DNA of 64,000 nt from Spirosomataceae bacterium TFI 002. Lineage in GTDB: Bacteria; Bacteroidota; Bacteroidia; Cytophagales; Spirosomataceae. The DNA lies in the NCBI GenBank assembly GCA_900230115.1, contig LT907983.1:5397466-5461465 (forward strand). The letters are read 5' to 3'. A program made the translations under genes and the position numbers. Shown here piece after piece: positions 44,966-56,000 of the stretch (positions are counted from its first letter, which is position 1; each line of letters opens with the position of its first letter). The notes under the pieces were generated by a model. The model made no database searches. It was not told where the DNA came from and worked only from the letters and a program-made list of their open reading frames with translations.

Positions 44966-46191
44966 AAAAGCTCGTTATATTATTCGCTATTGTAGCAACC
45001 CTTTTTAGCTGCAAAAACCAAATAACTCCTATTAAGAGAGTTCACGAATTCCCAAATTACGTTGATACTGAAACAAAAGAAATCTTATTACAAGAGAAGA
45101 AAGTATATGTAACAGACAAGGGGGTAAGTTTCTCCAATATGTTTGAAGGTGGAAAGCTCAACACCTTTACGGTCTTAAATGATAGCACTTATCAATTAAG
45201 TGTTGCTCCTGAAAATAGACCTATAAACTCTAGCCCATGGTATAGTTTTAAGGTTTGGTCCAAAAATCCTCAGACAGTTTATATTAAAATGACTTATGAT
45301 GGAGATATGCATCGCTATCAACCAAAACTTTCGAAAGAAGGTAAGAATTGGATTGAATTATCGGCAGATAGATTTCAACCCTCAGGAAAAGATGCAATCT
45401 TCTCGGTAGACATTTCAAAAGATACGCTATGGGTTTCGGCACAAGAACTTTTTACGACTTCACATTTAAAAAGTTGGATGACAGAAGTGATTGAGAGTAA
45501 GACGGAGAGCAAGCAGTTTTTATACGGAAAAAGTAAACTCGGAAGGGATTTAATTGGTGCAGAACTTTTTGCCAAGAAAACTACAAAAAAAGAAGTCATT
45601 GTTCTAATGAGTCGCCAACATCCACCAGAAGTTACCGGGCAATTTGCATTCTTGCATTTTGTGGAAAGGCTTCAAGAGGAGGATGAATTAACGAAAGCAT
45701 TCAAGCAAAAATACCAAGTCCTCATTTTCCCTATGCAAAACCCCGATGGCGTAGATATGGGACATTGGAGACATAATGCTGGTGGAATTGACCTGAATAG
45801 AGATTGGGATCGCTACAATCAACCAGAAACGAAGCAAATGGCAGAATTTATCGCCAACTATTGCAAAGAAGAGAAATTAAAAGTGGTAATTGGTTTAGAT
45901 TTTCACTCCACTTGGGAAGATATTTATTACACCAATAATTCTGATACGGCTACCTCCTACCCTAATTTCACGAGCACTTGGCTCAATGAAATCAAAAAAG
46001 ACATTCCAAACTATGAACCCAAAATTGCTCCTTCAAATGTAGGACAGCCAGTTTCCAAAGGTTGGTTTTTTGTTGAACACAATGCGGTGGGTATTACCTA
46101 TGAAATTGGCGATGACACTCCCCGTGATTTCATTGAAAAGAAAAGTAGAATTTCAGCCGAGAAAATGATGGAGGTATTGTTAAAAGAATAA
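44962..46191 (+). CDS. M14-family zinc carboxypeptidase-like lipoprotein
   Basis: 409 residues from the ATG at 44962, which overlaps the carrier stop by 4 nt (ATGA). A lipoprotein signal peptide ends A-T-L-F-S-C. The N-terminal beta domain (about 20-190) precedes the peptidase with zinc ligands H-P-P-E near 215 and His in L-D-F-H-S-T. G-G-I-D-L-N-R-D-W-D supplies substrate binding, and the catalytic Glu is in G-I-T-Y-E-I-G-D-D. It probably trims peptides or deacylates small amides in the periplasm. It ends 4 nt from the convergent TlpA-like gene. Confidence 0.87.
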   Translation: MKKLVILFAIVATLFSCKNQITPIKRVHEFPNYVDTETKEILLQEKKVYVTDKGVSFSNMFEGGKLNTFTVLNDSTYQLSVAPENRPINSSPWYSFKVWSKNPQTVYIKMTYDGDMHRYQPKLSKEGKNWIELSADRFQPSGKDAIFSVDISKDTLWVSAQELFTTSHLKSWMTEVIESKTESKQFLYGKSKLGRDLIGAELFAKKTTKKEVIVLMSRQHPPEVTGQFAFLHFVERLQEEDELTKAFKQKYQVLIFPMQNPDGVDMGHWRHNAGGIDLNRDWDRYNQPETKQMAEFIANYCKEEKLKVVIGLDFHSTWEDIYYTNNSDTATSYPNFTSTWLNEIKKDIPNYEPKIAPSNVGQPVSKGWFFVEHNAVGITYEIGDDTPRDFIEKKSRISAEKMMEVLLKE

Positions 46192-46195
46192 AGTT

Positions 46196-47629
46196 TCAGA
46201 TCCCAAGTGCCTTATTAATTTGCTCTTCAAAACTTTTAGTTTCTGAAGGTCTTGGAGAGTGAGTTTTAATTATTTTCCCATCTTTATCAATTAGCAAGAA
46301 TTGTGGGATTCCTGTCCCTTCGTAATTCAATTGTTTGGAAATTACACTGTATTGTGACTGAGGAATATTAAGATGAATGCTTTCTGGACCTTTTCCATTA
46401 CTTAAAAACTCCTGCCACTTATCTCGCTCATCATCTACGGATAGAAAAATAAAAACAATTTCTTCGTTCTTGTATTTCTTTAAAATTTCCGGATAGTGCT
46501 TAAATTCTTTGATACAAGGACCACACCAGGTAGCCCAAAAGTCGATGAATATCACTTTACCTTTAAATTCCTTTAAATCTACTTTATTCCCTTCTATATC
46601 TTCCCCAACAATTGATGGCATTTCTGCACCATTTAAAGAGCTTATCTCTTCTAACTTCGCTTCTAATTCGGGCAAAAAAGGCGAGTTAGGGTATTCTTGA
46701 TTAAATAAATGTAAAAATTCTTTAAATAGGTTTGCATCAAAAATATCGTTTTGTATTTGGTATGCTTTGAAATAGGACTTAAACAAAGGTTCTACATCCA
46801 ATTCTTTAATCTTATTGTAATTGAATTCAAAAAACGCATGTCGCATGCTGCTTTCATCCTGATGCTGCTTTTGAAAATTTTCAAAGTTTCCGTAAGACCT
46901 AATAAATGCTTTATCTTTAAAATTAGACAAGTAAGCATTTAAAAGTGACAAGTAATTGATAGAACCAATGAAAAGGTTTTCAGGATCAAACCTTACTTTA
47001 TTTTCTATTCCAAAAAGGCTTTTGGACACTTCTGGAAGTTTAGAGCCAGTCCGTATGAGTTTAAACTGAAGAACGATGTTTTCATTACGAGCTCTAAGCA
47101 ATTTCAAAGCTTTTGGGTCAAAATGTTCCACTTCCAAATAGCTATTTAAGAGTGAGTCCTTTTTGAAAAGAAGATAGTCCAAAGCAACAACAAAGGAACT
47201 GTCTGATTTAATTTCCCACATTCCAGTGCCTTCATATTTGAAATTATTAATAAGCTCTCTGGAGTCATGTAAATAGTGGTTAATAAAGTGGTTTGGGTCT
47301 GAGGAAGCATATTCCACAACACCATTTTCTAATAATTTCAATACGCATAAGTTATCAGGTTCGAGATAGACATTAAAAAAAAGCTTTCCAATCTTCAGGA
47401 AATAAAGACCTGAATTCACATTACTAAGCTCAATTTTAAGCTTTCCATTTTCGTCAAGGTTACCTTTGAAAAGCTCTTTATTCTTAATTGGGTATTCCAA
47501 TTCTAAAATAACCTCAACATTACTTAACTCGCCTGTAGCATCAATACTAATTGATGTGAATGCATTTGAATAAAGTGAAGAAAAAAGAAAGAAATGCAAA
47601 ATTGTCAAAAACGGAATTACATTATTCAT
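46196..47629 (-). CDS. TlpA-like thiol-disulfide oxidoreductase, exported
   Basis: 477 residues with signal peptide. The N-terminal part (about 25-330) is a beta domain (similar in position to DUF4369) plus a helical region. The C-terminal thioredoxin domain (about 335-477) has F-I-D-F-W-A-T-W-C-G-P-C and the cis-Pro segment G-T-G-I-P-Q-F-L-L-I-D. It acts in periplasmic disulfide reduction or sensing; the electron partner is unknown. Confidence 0.88.
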   Translation of the reverse strand: MNNVIPFLTILHFFLFSSLYSNAFTSISIDATGELSNVEVILELEYPIKNKELFKGNLDENGKLKIELSNVNSGLYFLKIGKLFFNVYLEPDNLCVLKLLENGVVEYASSDPNHFINHYLHDSRELINNFKYEGTGMWEIKSDSSFVVALDYLLFKKDSLLNSYLEVEHFDPKALKLLRARNENIVLQFKLIRTGSKLPEVSKSLFGIENKVRFDPENLFIGSINYLSLLNAYLSNFKDKAFIRSYGNFENFQKQHQDESSMRHAFFEFNYNKIKELDVEPLFKSYFKAYQIQNDIFDANLFKEFLHLFNQEYPNSPFLPELEAKLEEISSLNGAEMPSIVGEDIEGNKVDLKEFKGKVIFIDFWATWCGPCIKEFKHYPEILKKYKNEEIVFIFLSVDDERDKWQEFLSNGKGPESIHLNIPQSQYSVISKQLNYEGTGIPQFLLIDKDGKIIKTHSPRPSETKSFEEQINKALGI

Positions 47630-47810
47630 TTCATGGTAATTAAAGGTACGAATAAATCACTGCTAGACTTCATAGCCGAATATCAAATTAATGATAATTT
47701 GGCAATTGCTTAATAATTGAAGGCATCTATTTATTCTTCGGCTCAATTATTTAAGCCCAGAGCTAAAATCAAAATAAGCCGGGCCAAAAATTTCTTTAAT
47801 CAGTTTTACA

Positions 47811-47842
47811 AAAAAAAAGGAGAACCATTACAGCTCCCCTTT
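47811..47842 (-). terminator. Intrinsic terminator of the susC-susD operon
   Basis: Read on the reverse strand, AAAGGGGAGC pairs with GTTCTCCTTT (10 bp with two wobble pairs, 7-nt loop), followed by eight T residues. It lies 23 nt after the susD stop. Confidence 0.85.
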
Positions 47843-47864
47843 TCTTAATAAACTAATTCCATTC

Positions 47865-49268
47865 TTATTTATTCACAGCGGTTTCAGCAAAAATTCCCGG
47901 ATCTTTCGGTGCATTTGAATTGGCATTCAATTCGGTTTGAGCAACGATAAAACGTTGAGGATATTTACTCGTATTATTAGAATTGAATGGAGGTAATACT
48001 GCAATATCCTTTTCTTTGACACCCAATCTTCGGATGTCATCAAAAGGCATTAAACCAGCAAAGCCTGAAACATAACGTTCTTCAATAATCTCTCGTAGCA
48101 ATGCCCTAGCAGGTGTCAAATTATCCATATTTTCCATTCCACCTTGTTCAAAATCCGCTAAAACATAAGCATCATACTTTAAACCATCTGTAGCTGTCAG
48201 TTTTTGAAAAGCTTTACCCGAAGCCAAGTATGATCGCAACATGTTAAGGTGACCTAAACTTTCGTCCAGCTTCCCTGCTCTTGCCGCAGTTTCAGCTAGA
48301 ATTAAAAGGTTCTCTTCATAGCCTACGAGCACAATTGGTCTATCCTGCGTAAAAATCCCTTTGTTATTACTTGCTGCATTCCCATCAAAATTATAATAGG
48401 TATACCTTGCCGCTTCGTCAGTTTTGGCATTTAAGCGATTCTTAGTCAATAAATTCTCCAAGTGACTGCCAGTAAAACCCCAATACCCGCCACGCTCATT
48501 AATCATTTTATAATTCATATTCACACTTCCGTATCCTATGTTGGGAGGAGTAAAAATCAGTCCATCAGCTGGAGCTAGTACACCTTTCAATGCTTCTTGA
48601 TAAGCTTTATCGTATTCTCTGGTATAAGTATAAAGCCTCGCTTTGATTGTATGAGCTACTTTACCCCACTTTACTACATTTCCAGCTAACATAAAATCTT
48701 CCGCAAGTGGAGAAGTGGTTGTGCTGCCAAGTTCGGCAATTGCTTCATCTAGCAATATTTGTAGTTTTGCAAAAACCTCTGTCTGAGTATCAAACTTTGG
48801 ATCGTCGATCTCATCATTAGAAATCTCACTATAAGGTATATCACCATACAAACTCGCAACAGTTCCTAATGCATTCGCCTCCAAAACCTTCGTAATACCA
48901 CTGTATTGGGCAGCTTTTGGGCTATTCTTAGTATGCTCACGCAATGTTCTAGCTTGCTTTACAACGCCTTGGTATGTGAACTCCCAGTGTGGGTTCGTCT
49001 CCTCTGCGGAAAGGTTATACTCATATATACTTTTATAAAGTAAAGTAACACCCTTTGTTTGTCCACTCCACATTCCTCCTATTCTTGTCAAGTGACCACT
49101 TTGTATGGTAACATTGGCAATTTCAATTCCTTTTAACAAAAGAACACCTGCATCAAAAGAATCTGAAGAAATGTTGTTTGGGTTGTCGTTGATCCCTTCC
49201 ACAAGCGATTCACAGCTATATGAACCAGCAATTAAAAAGGATAATATGATATATTTTAATTTATTCAT
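47865..49268 (-). CDS. SusD/RagB-family nutrient-binding outer-membrane lipoprotein
   Basis: 467 residues. Lipoprotein signal peptide (A-G-S-Y-S-C), then a TPR-based SusD-like fold: G-I-N-D-N-P-N-N, W-E-F-T-Y-Q-G-V-V-K-Q-A-R, L-Y-G-D-I-P-Y-S-E, A-R-L-Y-T-Y-T-R-E-Y-D-K-A-Y and the late E-I-I-E-E-R-Y-V-S-G-F-A-G-L. It captures a glycan or peptide at the surface and caps the SusC pore. It follows susC by 21 nt in one operon. The ligand is unknown. Confidence 0.93.
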   Translation of the reverse strand: MNKLKYIILSFLIAGSYSCESLVEGINDNPNNISSDSFDAGVLLLKGIEIANVTIQSGHLTRIGGMWSGQTKGVTLLYKSIYEYNLSAEETNPHWEFTYQGVVKQARTLREHTKNSPKAAQYSGITKVLEANALGTVASLYGDIPYSEISNDEIDDPKFDTQTEVFAKLQILLDEAIAELGSTTTSPLAEDFMLAGNVVKWGKVAHTIKARLYTYTREYDKAYQEALKGVLAPADGLIFTPPNIGYGSVNMNYKMINERGGYWGFTGSHLENLLTKNRLNAKTDEAARYTYYNFDGNAASNNKGIFTQDRPIVLVGYEENLLILAETAARAGKLDESLGHLNMLRSYLASGKAFQKLTATDGLKYDAYVLADFEQGGMENMDNLTPARALLREIIEERYVSGFAGLMPFDDIRRLGVKEKDIAVLPPFNSNNTSKYPQRFIVAQTELNANSNAPKDPGIFAETAVNK

Positions 49269-49289
49269 TTTTACTATTTTAAGAAATTA

Positions 49290-52200
49290 TCAATAGTTGA
49301 TTTTTAGAGAAAATACCCATGAGCGAGTACTTGGATTTGTAAAGTATTCAATTCCAAATCCGTTGTCTACGCCAGACTGGTTAACCTCTGGATCAATTCC
49401 CACAACTTTGGTCCACAATGCCAAGTTTCTACCTGACAATGCGAGATCAATAGAGTTTAGTTTTGTTCTTTTACTGAATTCAGCACCAGAAATACTATAA
49501 CCTAAAGAAACCTCTCTTAACCTTGTCCAGCTTCCATCACTGATAGAGAATTCATTTATTGCAGACCCACCAAGTCCACCACCAAGTGTGGTATACCAGG
49601 TTTCGTCTAAGAGGATATTTCCTCCGCCATAATTTCCAATATTTCCTCTCACTGTAGTGCCCGCTGGGAAAACAATACCTTTTGAGTTTTTGAGCGGCTC
49701 AGTCAATGTAACTTCACCTTCTGTGTCTGCATAAGTACCAAAGCTATTCAACACGAAACGAGTTCTTTCTGCAAAATCTCCACCCTGGTATGTTTCAAAT
49801 AACACATTAAAAGAAAGTTTCTTATAGTTTCCCTTAAGACCAAGACCTCCTCTCCAATCTGGATTTGGATCACCAATTATTCCTTGCTCAGGAGCAAGTT
49901 TTGGAAAACCGTTTTCATCCAACAAAAGGTTATCATTTGCATCACGTTCAGCTCTACTTCCGTACAAGATGCCAAGTGGGTAGCCCACAATTGCATTTGA
50001 AGTAATGGATTGTGTAGACAATGCCACTCTATCAACTCCCGATAAGTCAAGAACTTTGTTTCGGTTGTTGTTAAAGTTTCCATAAAGGTTTAAACCGAAG
50101 TCCTTAGTCTCTAATATTTGATATCCTAAATCAAGCTCTATACCCCTATTTTCCATTGTTCCTGCATTATCGTAAAGCGATAAATATCCCGAACTTGGAC
50201 TAAGGTTAACATTTAAAAGAATATCCTTTATTTCGTTTTTGTAGTAAGTAAACCCAATATTCATTTTGTTTTTGAACAAACGAAGATCTGTTCCAATTTC
50301 AAACTCTGTTTTTATCTCGGGCTTTAGATTTGGGTTTCCCTTATCATCATTTAATCTAAAACCACCACCAAATTCATTGATGTCTAAAAGATCATCATAA
50401 GTAGTATATGTAAAGGTTTCGTAAGTAGTTCCAAAGCGATAAGCACCAGGCTGAACCCCTACTTGACCAAATGAAAGCCTTAGTTTACCAAATGAAAGAA
50501 TATCACTTGGTGTTTTCAATAAATTCGTGAATTGCCAAGCAAGATCAGATGATGGATAAAAATAAGTACCACTCACCGTAGATGCCGCTTCTTGTGTTCC
50601 TGAAACGCTTAAAAAGAACTGCTTGAATAAATCAAATGAAAGAATTGAATACAACCTGTTCGATCTAATATGATTGAAACTGTTTGCTACTTCATACGGA
50701 GCGGTAGAATTGTTAAAGCTTTGAATTTTACTATTTACCAAAAAGTTTTGAGTAGCGGCATATAGATACTCACGATTTCTATCATTGATATTGTATCCAA
50801 GTGTTGCATTCAAACCTATTTTCCCTTTAACTAAGTCTGGAAAATCAGCTCTAGCTATGGCATCTACATTTATCTCAGTATTGGTGTAATCTTCATTATC
50901 CAATCTACCGTTTACGTACGCAGCAGAACCCACTGGTGAGAAGTAAACTCTTTTGTCTACATAAGTGTCAATTCCTCCTCTTAGGTCTAATTGTAGCCAT
51001 TGAACCGGATTGATATTTAAGTTAGAATTTGCATTAAATCTATTAACATTTGTAGTACCTACCTGCTCATTTGTTGTCCAAAGAGGGTTATTGTAAGTTG
51101 GGTTGATATTTTCACCCATATATCTTCTATAACTACGCTGTCTGCCAGGATATGCAACACCCTTGCTGTCAACATATGTACCAATATAAGCGGATTGATC
51201 GAAGTCAGGCGACGTTCTCAACAAACCAAGGTAAAGTCCTGCAGTATTTGAGCTTTGTTGAATTCTATTACTACTAGTATTGATATAATTTGCTTTAGTA
51301 GAAAGGTTTATATAATTGTTGAAGAATGTTTGATTGTTAAAACGCATTGTGAAACGGTTATAATCACTGTTCTTAATTATCCCTTCTTGATCCAAATAAC
51401 CTACACTAAAGAAGTTAGTCGTTTTTGCACCACCACCTGTAATCGTAAGGTTATGATCTAAAAATGACCCTGTTTGAAAAACTTGGTCAAAGTTTTGATC
51501 TACAAATACGTCTTGAGAGTTTTTGGTTTTAATTGGATAAATGGTTTGTCCATTGTCGCCAATGAAATATTGACCCGTTGTAGTAACTTCATCCGCTCCT
51601 CCAGCTCTGTTAGAGATTTTATCTCCCCAAGAGTTTGCAGAACCTGTAATAAACTTCCCTCCAGAACCTTGCCCCCAAGTTGTTTGCAATGGATGCTTTC
51701 TGTTTACTTCATCCATAGAATAAGTTGCACCGTAAGAAACTTTCATTTTTTGGTTCAGCTTACCAGACTTTGTGGTAATAACCATTACTCCATTGGCCGC
51801 TCTAGAACCCCAGAGTGCTGCAGCAGAGGCACCTTTAAGGATTTGAACCGACTCTACATCTTCTGGATTCAAATCATTTAGTCTAGATTGTTGAGATACA
51901 CCGCCACTTCTTGTACTAGAGTTCCCATATAGGTTATCGTTAGATAATGGTACTCCATCTACAATAATCAAAGGCTGAGAAGCCCCATCAATTGTATTCG
52001 CTCCACGAATCTGGATGCTTGTTCCCGCACCTGGATCTCCATTTGCCCTTACAACTTTGACACCCGCTGCTTTTCCTGCCAAACTATTTAGGATGGCCGA
52101 TTCTCCAGAGGTTTTAATTGCCGAAGAGCCAACTGTAGAGGAAGTTGTTCCAGAGCGATCTTTCTTTGTTTTAAACCCCAAGGCATTTACTACTACCTCT

Positions 52201-52496
52201 TCAAGCATTGAGCTTTCTTCGCTCAATACCACATTAATGACATTTCTGCCATTCACAGACTCCGTTACTGTTGCGTAACCAATAAAACTAAAAACCACAG
52301 ATTGATTTCCATTAGGAATCGATAGGCTGTAGTTTCCTGCCGCATCTGTTGAAGTACCCACTGAGGTACCCAAGAGTGCTACCGTAACACCAGGGACAGG
52401 ATCGGAATTAGTATCCGTCACTTTTCCCTTAATCTGAAACTGAGCTTGTGCCGTAAAAGCAAACAAACTCACTAAAAAAAGGAGAGTTTTCTTCAT
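49290..52496 (-). CDS. SusC/RagA-family TonB-linked outer-membrane transporter
   Basis: 1068 residues. Signal peptide (F-A-F-T-A-Q-A-Q), carboxypeptidase-regulatory-like domain (about 22-98; G-K-V-T-D-T-N-S-D-P-V-P-G-V), TonB-box region, plug with S-I-Q-I-R-G-A-N-T-I-D-G and I-V-D-G-V-P-L, then a 22-strand barrel ending in a hydrophobic strand (F-S-L-K-I-N-Y). It imports the substrate caught by the SusD partner using the proton-motive force. There is no sigma/anti-sigma pair or CAZyme gene beside it. Confidence 0.96.
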   Translation of the reverse strand: MKKTLLFLVSLFAFTAQAQFQIKGKVTDTNSDPVPGVTVALLGTSVGTSTDAAGNYSLSIPNGNQSVVFSFIGYATVTESVNGRNVINVVLSEESSMLEEVVVNALGFKTKKDRSGTTSSTVGSSAIKTSGESAILNSLAGKAAGVKVVRANGDPGAGTSIQIRGANTIDGASQPLIIVDGVPLSNDNLYGNSSTRSGGVSQQSRLNDLNPEDVESVQILKGASAAALWGSRAANGVMVITTKSGKLNQKMKVSYGATYSMDEVNRKHPLQTTWGQGSGGKFITGSANSWGDKISNRAGGADEVTTTGQYFIGDNGQTIYPIKTKNSQDVFVDQNFDQVFQTGSFLDHNLTITGGGAKTTNFFSVGYLDQEGIIKNSDYNRFTMRFNNQTFFNNYINLSTKANYINTSSNRIQQSSNTAGLYLGLLRTSPDFDQSAYIGTYVDSKGVAYPGRQRSYRRYMGENINPTYNNPLWTTNEQVGTTNVNRFNANSNLNINPVQWLQLDLRGGIDTYVDKRVYFSPVGSAAYVNGRLDNEDYTNTEINVDAIARADFPDLVKGKIGLNATLGYNINDRNREYLYAATQNFLVNSKIQSFNNSTAPYEVANSFNHIRSNRLYSILSFDLFKQFFLSVSGTQEAASTVSGTYFYPSSDLAWQFTNLLKTPSDILSFGKLRLSFGQVGVQPGAYRFGTTYETFTYTTYDDLLDINEFGGGFRLNDDKGNPNLKPEIKTEFEIGTDLRLFKNKMNIGFTYYKNEIKDILLNVNLSPSSGYLSLYDNAGTMENRGIELDLGYQILETKDFGLNLYGNFNNNRNKVLDLSGVDRVALSTQSITSNAIVGYPLGILYGSRAERDANDNLLLDENGFPKLAPEQGIIGDPNPDWRGGLGLKGNYKKLSFNVLFETYQGGDFAERTRFVLNSFGTYADTEGEVTLTEPLKNSKGIVFPAGTTVRGNIGNYGGGNILLDETWYTTLGGGLGGSAINEFSISDGSWTRLREVSLGYSISGAEFSKRTKLNSIDLALSGRNLALWTKVVGIDPEVNQSGVDNGFGIEYFTNPSTRSWVFSLKINY

Positions 52497-53002
52497 TCAA
52501 AAATGAGTTAAAATGTAAAAAATGTAAATTGAAAAACTAAAAAAAAATACTAAAAACGCTTGTGTGTGGTGGCTATACTGATTTCAGCTAATGTTTTTAT
52601 GTTAGTTAATTTTCGTTAGTGTGGGAAGAGATATTGACTTGTGTGAGTCAAATACGGTTCAAATGTAAATCAAAAGTTTATTAAGTTGGTTAATAAATTT
52701 TAATTAAAATCAAAGGAATGCCTTGTGAAACTATCGTGTTTCGGGAGGAAAGTAAGGTAATTGCGATACATTTATTTTTAAAATAAGCTTTTTAAGCAAA
52801 ATAGACTACAAAATGATATTATTTTTTTATTAATAATCATACTATTAACGATACTCTATTTTACCTCATTCAATACTTCTTGTAAGATTATAATAGTTAC
52901 TTGATGGAATTTAATATGCCTTTGATAGAATGTCGAAGTAATATTAAAAAATTTCATAAATTGGTGGCTCTTCCAAATTCAACCTAAACACTCTTCAATA
53001 TA
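52497..53002. other. Divergent intergenic region susC / heme-dehydrogenase gene
   Basis: 506 bp, very AT-rich, no supported gene. It should hold promoters for both neighbours, but no exact TAnnTTTG at normal distance was found. There is a small inverted repeat TTGACT-n6-AGTCAA (about 52634-52651). Confidence 0.5.
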
Positions 53003-56000
53003 ATGAGGAATACGCTGCGTAAATTATTACTAGCACTACCTGTATGTGCATTAGTTTTTGGTGTGACCTTTCTACAAGGATGTAAAACACCAAAGAAACT
53101 CAACCTTTCACAGGGAACACATATTTCTTTAATAGGAAATAACCTCTGTTCTAGAATGATGAACTATGGTCATTTCGAAACAGAGATGTACTTAAGATTT
53201 CCTGAAAAAGACCTTTATATCCGAAACTTTTGCGATGGTGGCGACACACCAGGTTTTAGACCTCACTCAGGTAGAAATACCCCTTGGGCCTTTGAAGGTG
53301 CCGAGGCTTTCAACCCTGATGTTGCTGAAAATTCGCATAGCGAAGGTCATTTCGAATATCCTGACGAATGGCTCACGAGACATAAGACTGATGTTATCCT
53401 AGCTTGTTTTGGATTTAATGAATCTTATAGAGGACCAGAAGGTCTCGATATGTTCAAAGCAGAGCTGACAGCTTTCATAGAACATACGATGGCACAAAAG
53501 TACAATGATACTACTGCCCCTCAACTTGCTTTTATTTCTCCAATTGCTTTTCAAGACCTTTCTTCAGAAAATGATTTACCTACTGGAGTAAAAGAAAATG
53601 AAAACCTAAAGCTTTATGCAAATGCAATTGAAGAAATCGCCAACAAGTTTAATATTTCATTCATCAATGCATTTGACGAAAGTAAATCATGGTATGCCTT
53701 AGGAGAGCAGCTAACAATTGATGGTAGCCAACTCAATGATAAAGGATATGAGAATTTCTCTAAGTTCATTGCTGACCAAGCATTTGGAGGCTCTGTTCAA
53801 AAAGAAGACATGAGACCTAAAGTAAAGGAATTGGTTTTAGACAAAAACTGGTTCTGGCACAATGATTATAAAATACCAAATGGTGTTCATGTATTTGGTA
53901 GAAGACACAATCCATTTGGGCCTGATAATTACCCTGACGAACTTATTAAAGTAAGGCAAATGACTGCCAATCGTGATACGCTACTATGGGAAACCCTGAA
54001 AGGTAATTCATATGATTTAACTTTAGCAGATTCTAAAACTCAAGTGCTGCCCCCTGTCGAAACAAATTTCAAAATGGGTGAAAGTATTCCTTATATATAT
54101 GGCGAGGAGGCAATGAAAAAATTCAGTCTTGCACCAGGTTACAAAATCGAACTTTTCGCTTCAGAAGAAACTTTTCCAGATCTTGCGAATCCTTCTCAAA
54201 TGTCATTTGACAATAAAGGTAGGTTATGGGTTGCGGTTATGCCTTCATATCCTCACTACAGAGTTGGAGATGCCAGACCAAATGATAAAATCCTTATTTT
54301 AGAAGATACGGATGGCGATTACAAAGCTGATAAGCAAACAGTATTTGCTGATGGCCTCCATGTTCCAGCTGGTTTTGAAATTGCACCAGAGGGAGTATAT
54401 ATTTCTCAAGGAACAAACTTGAAATTATATACGGACACAGATGGCGATGATAAAGCCGACAAAGTTGAAATACTAATGAGCGGGTTTGACGATCATGACA
54501 CTCACCACGTCATCAGTGCTTTTTGTGCTGATCCTTCGGGAGCAATATACATGGGCGAAGGTGTTTTCCTTCATACCAATGTAGAAACTTCATACGGACC
54601 AGTGAGAGCAACCAATGGCGGTTTCATGAGATATAATCCTGCAAGACACCACTTAGAACGTACTTCCCAAATTCCAATTCCAAATCCTTGGGGTATTGCA
54701 TTTGACCAATGGGGTCAAAACTTTTTTGCCGAAACATCTGGACCAAATGTAGAATGGATGATGCCAGGAAGTAATAAGTCTATTTATGGACTTTCTTCAC
54801 CAAAATCTAGAAGTTTGGTAGAAGATAAGCACCGAGTGAGACCTACATCAGGATTAGAGTTTGTGCATAGCCGACACTTTCCAGAAGACGTTCAAGGCAA
54901 CTGGCTTATCAACAACACAATTGGATTCTTGGGTATGAAAATGCATACTTTGGAAGATGATGGCACTGGTTATAAATCAAAACATGTTCTGGATTTAGTA
55001 ACGAGCACCGATCCTAACTTCAGACCTGTAGATATGGAGTTTGCACCAGATGGTTCACTTTACTTTATCGATTGGCACAATGTACTTATAGGTCATATGC
55101 AACACAATGCTCGTGACCCACTTAGAGATCATGTTCATGGTAAAGTTTACCGCATCACCTATCCTTCACGTCCTTTAGTACCAATCGCCAAGGTAGACGG
55201 AGCGAGTGTAGAGCAGCTTTTAGAGAACTTGAAACTTCCTGAATATAGAACAAGATATAGAACAAGAAGAGAACTAAGAGGTAGAGACAAAAAAGAAGTT
55301 TATACCAAAACAGAAAAATGGGTTAAGTCATTGGATAAAAACGACCCAGACTATAAGCACCACCTTTTGGAGGCACTTTGGGTATCATGGGGAATCAACA
55401 AAATAAACCCTGAGTTGCTAAATGAAGCTTTAGCTTACCCAGACGAAAGAGTAAGAGCCGCAGCTGTAAAAGTATTGAGGTATGTTGGGCACCAAATTCC
55501 GGATCAGCCAAAAATGCTTGTTAAAGCAGCTTCTGACGAAAGTGGAAGGGTGAGACTAGAGGCAATGGTAGCTTCTACTTGGTTGAAAGAAGACGAAACA
55601 AAAGCTGTTTTTGCTGAATTTGCAAAACTTCCAATAGATGACTGGATGGATAAGCACTATGAGTTCGCTCAAAAACCATTTAATGGATTGGTTAGCCCTA
55701 GTTCTCTTAAAACTTATGATACGCCATTAGAAAAACAAATGGCTATTGGTAAAGAAATTTACAACCGAGATGGGTCTTGTGCTACATGTCATCAACCAGA
55801 CGGAAATGGTCTTGAATCTTCTCAATTTCCTCCACTTGCTGGTAGCAAGTGGGTAATGGGTAGCAAAGATAGAGTCATAAAAATTGTGCTTCATGGACTT
55901 TATGGTCCTATCGAAGTATTGGGTAAAAAATACCCTGGTAATGTCCCTATGACTCCATACGGAGGAATGCTTAAGGATGAAGAGGTTGTAGCAGTAATTA

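Noticed and set aside
46509..46942. Forward frames opposite the TlpA-like gene
   Set aside because: Shadows of the thioredoxin-domain gene, no independent support.
51474..51881. 135-codon forward frame inside susC
   Set aside because: Antisense shadow of the SusC gene, with no signal peptide or known motif; the opposite frame is clearly coding.
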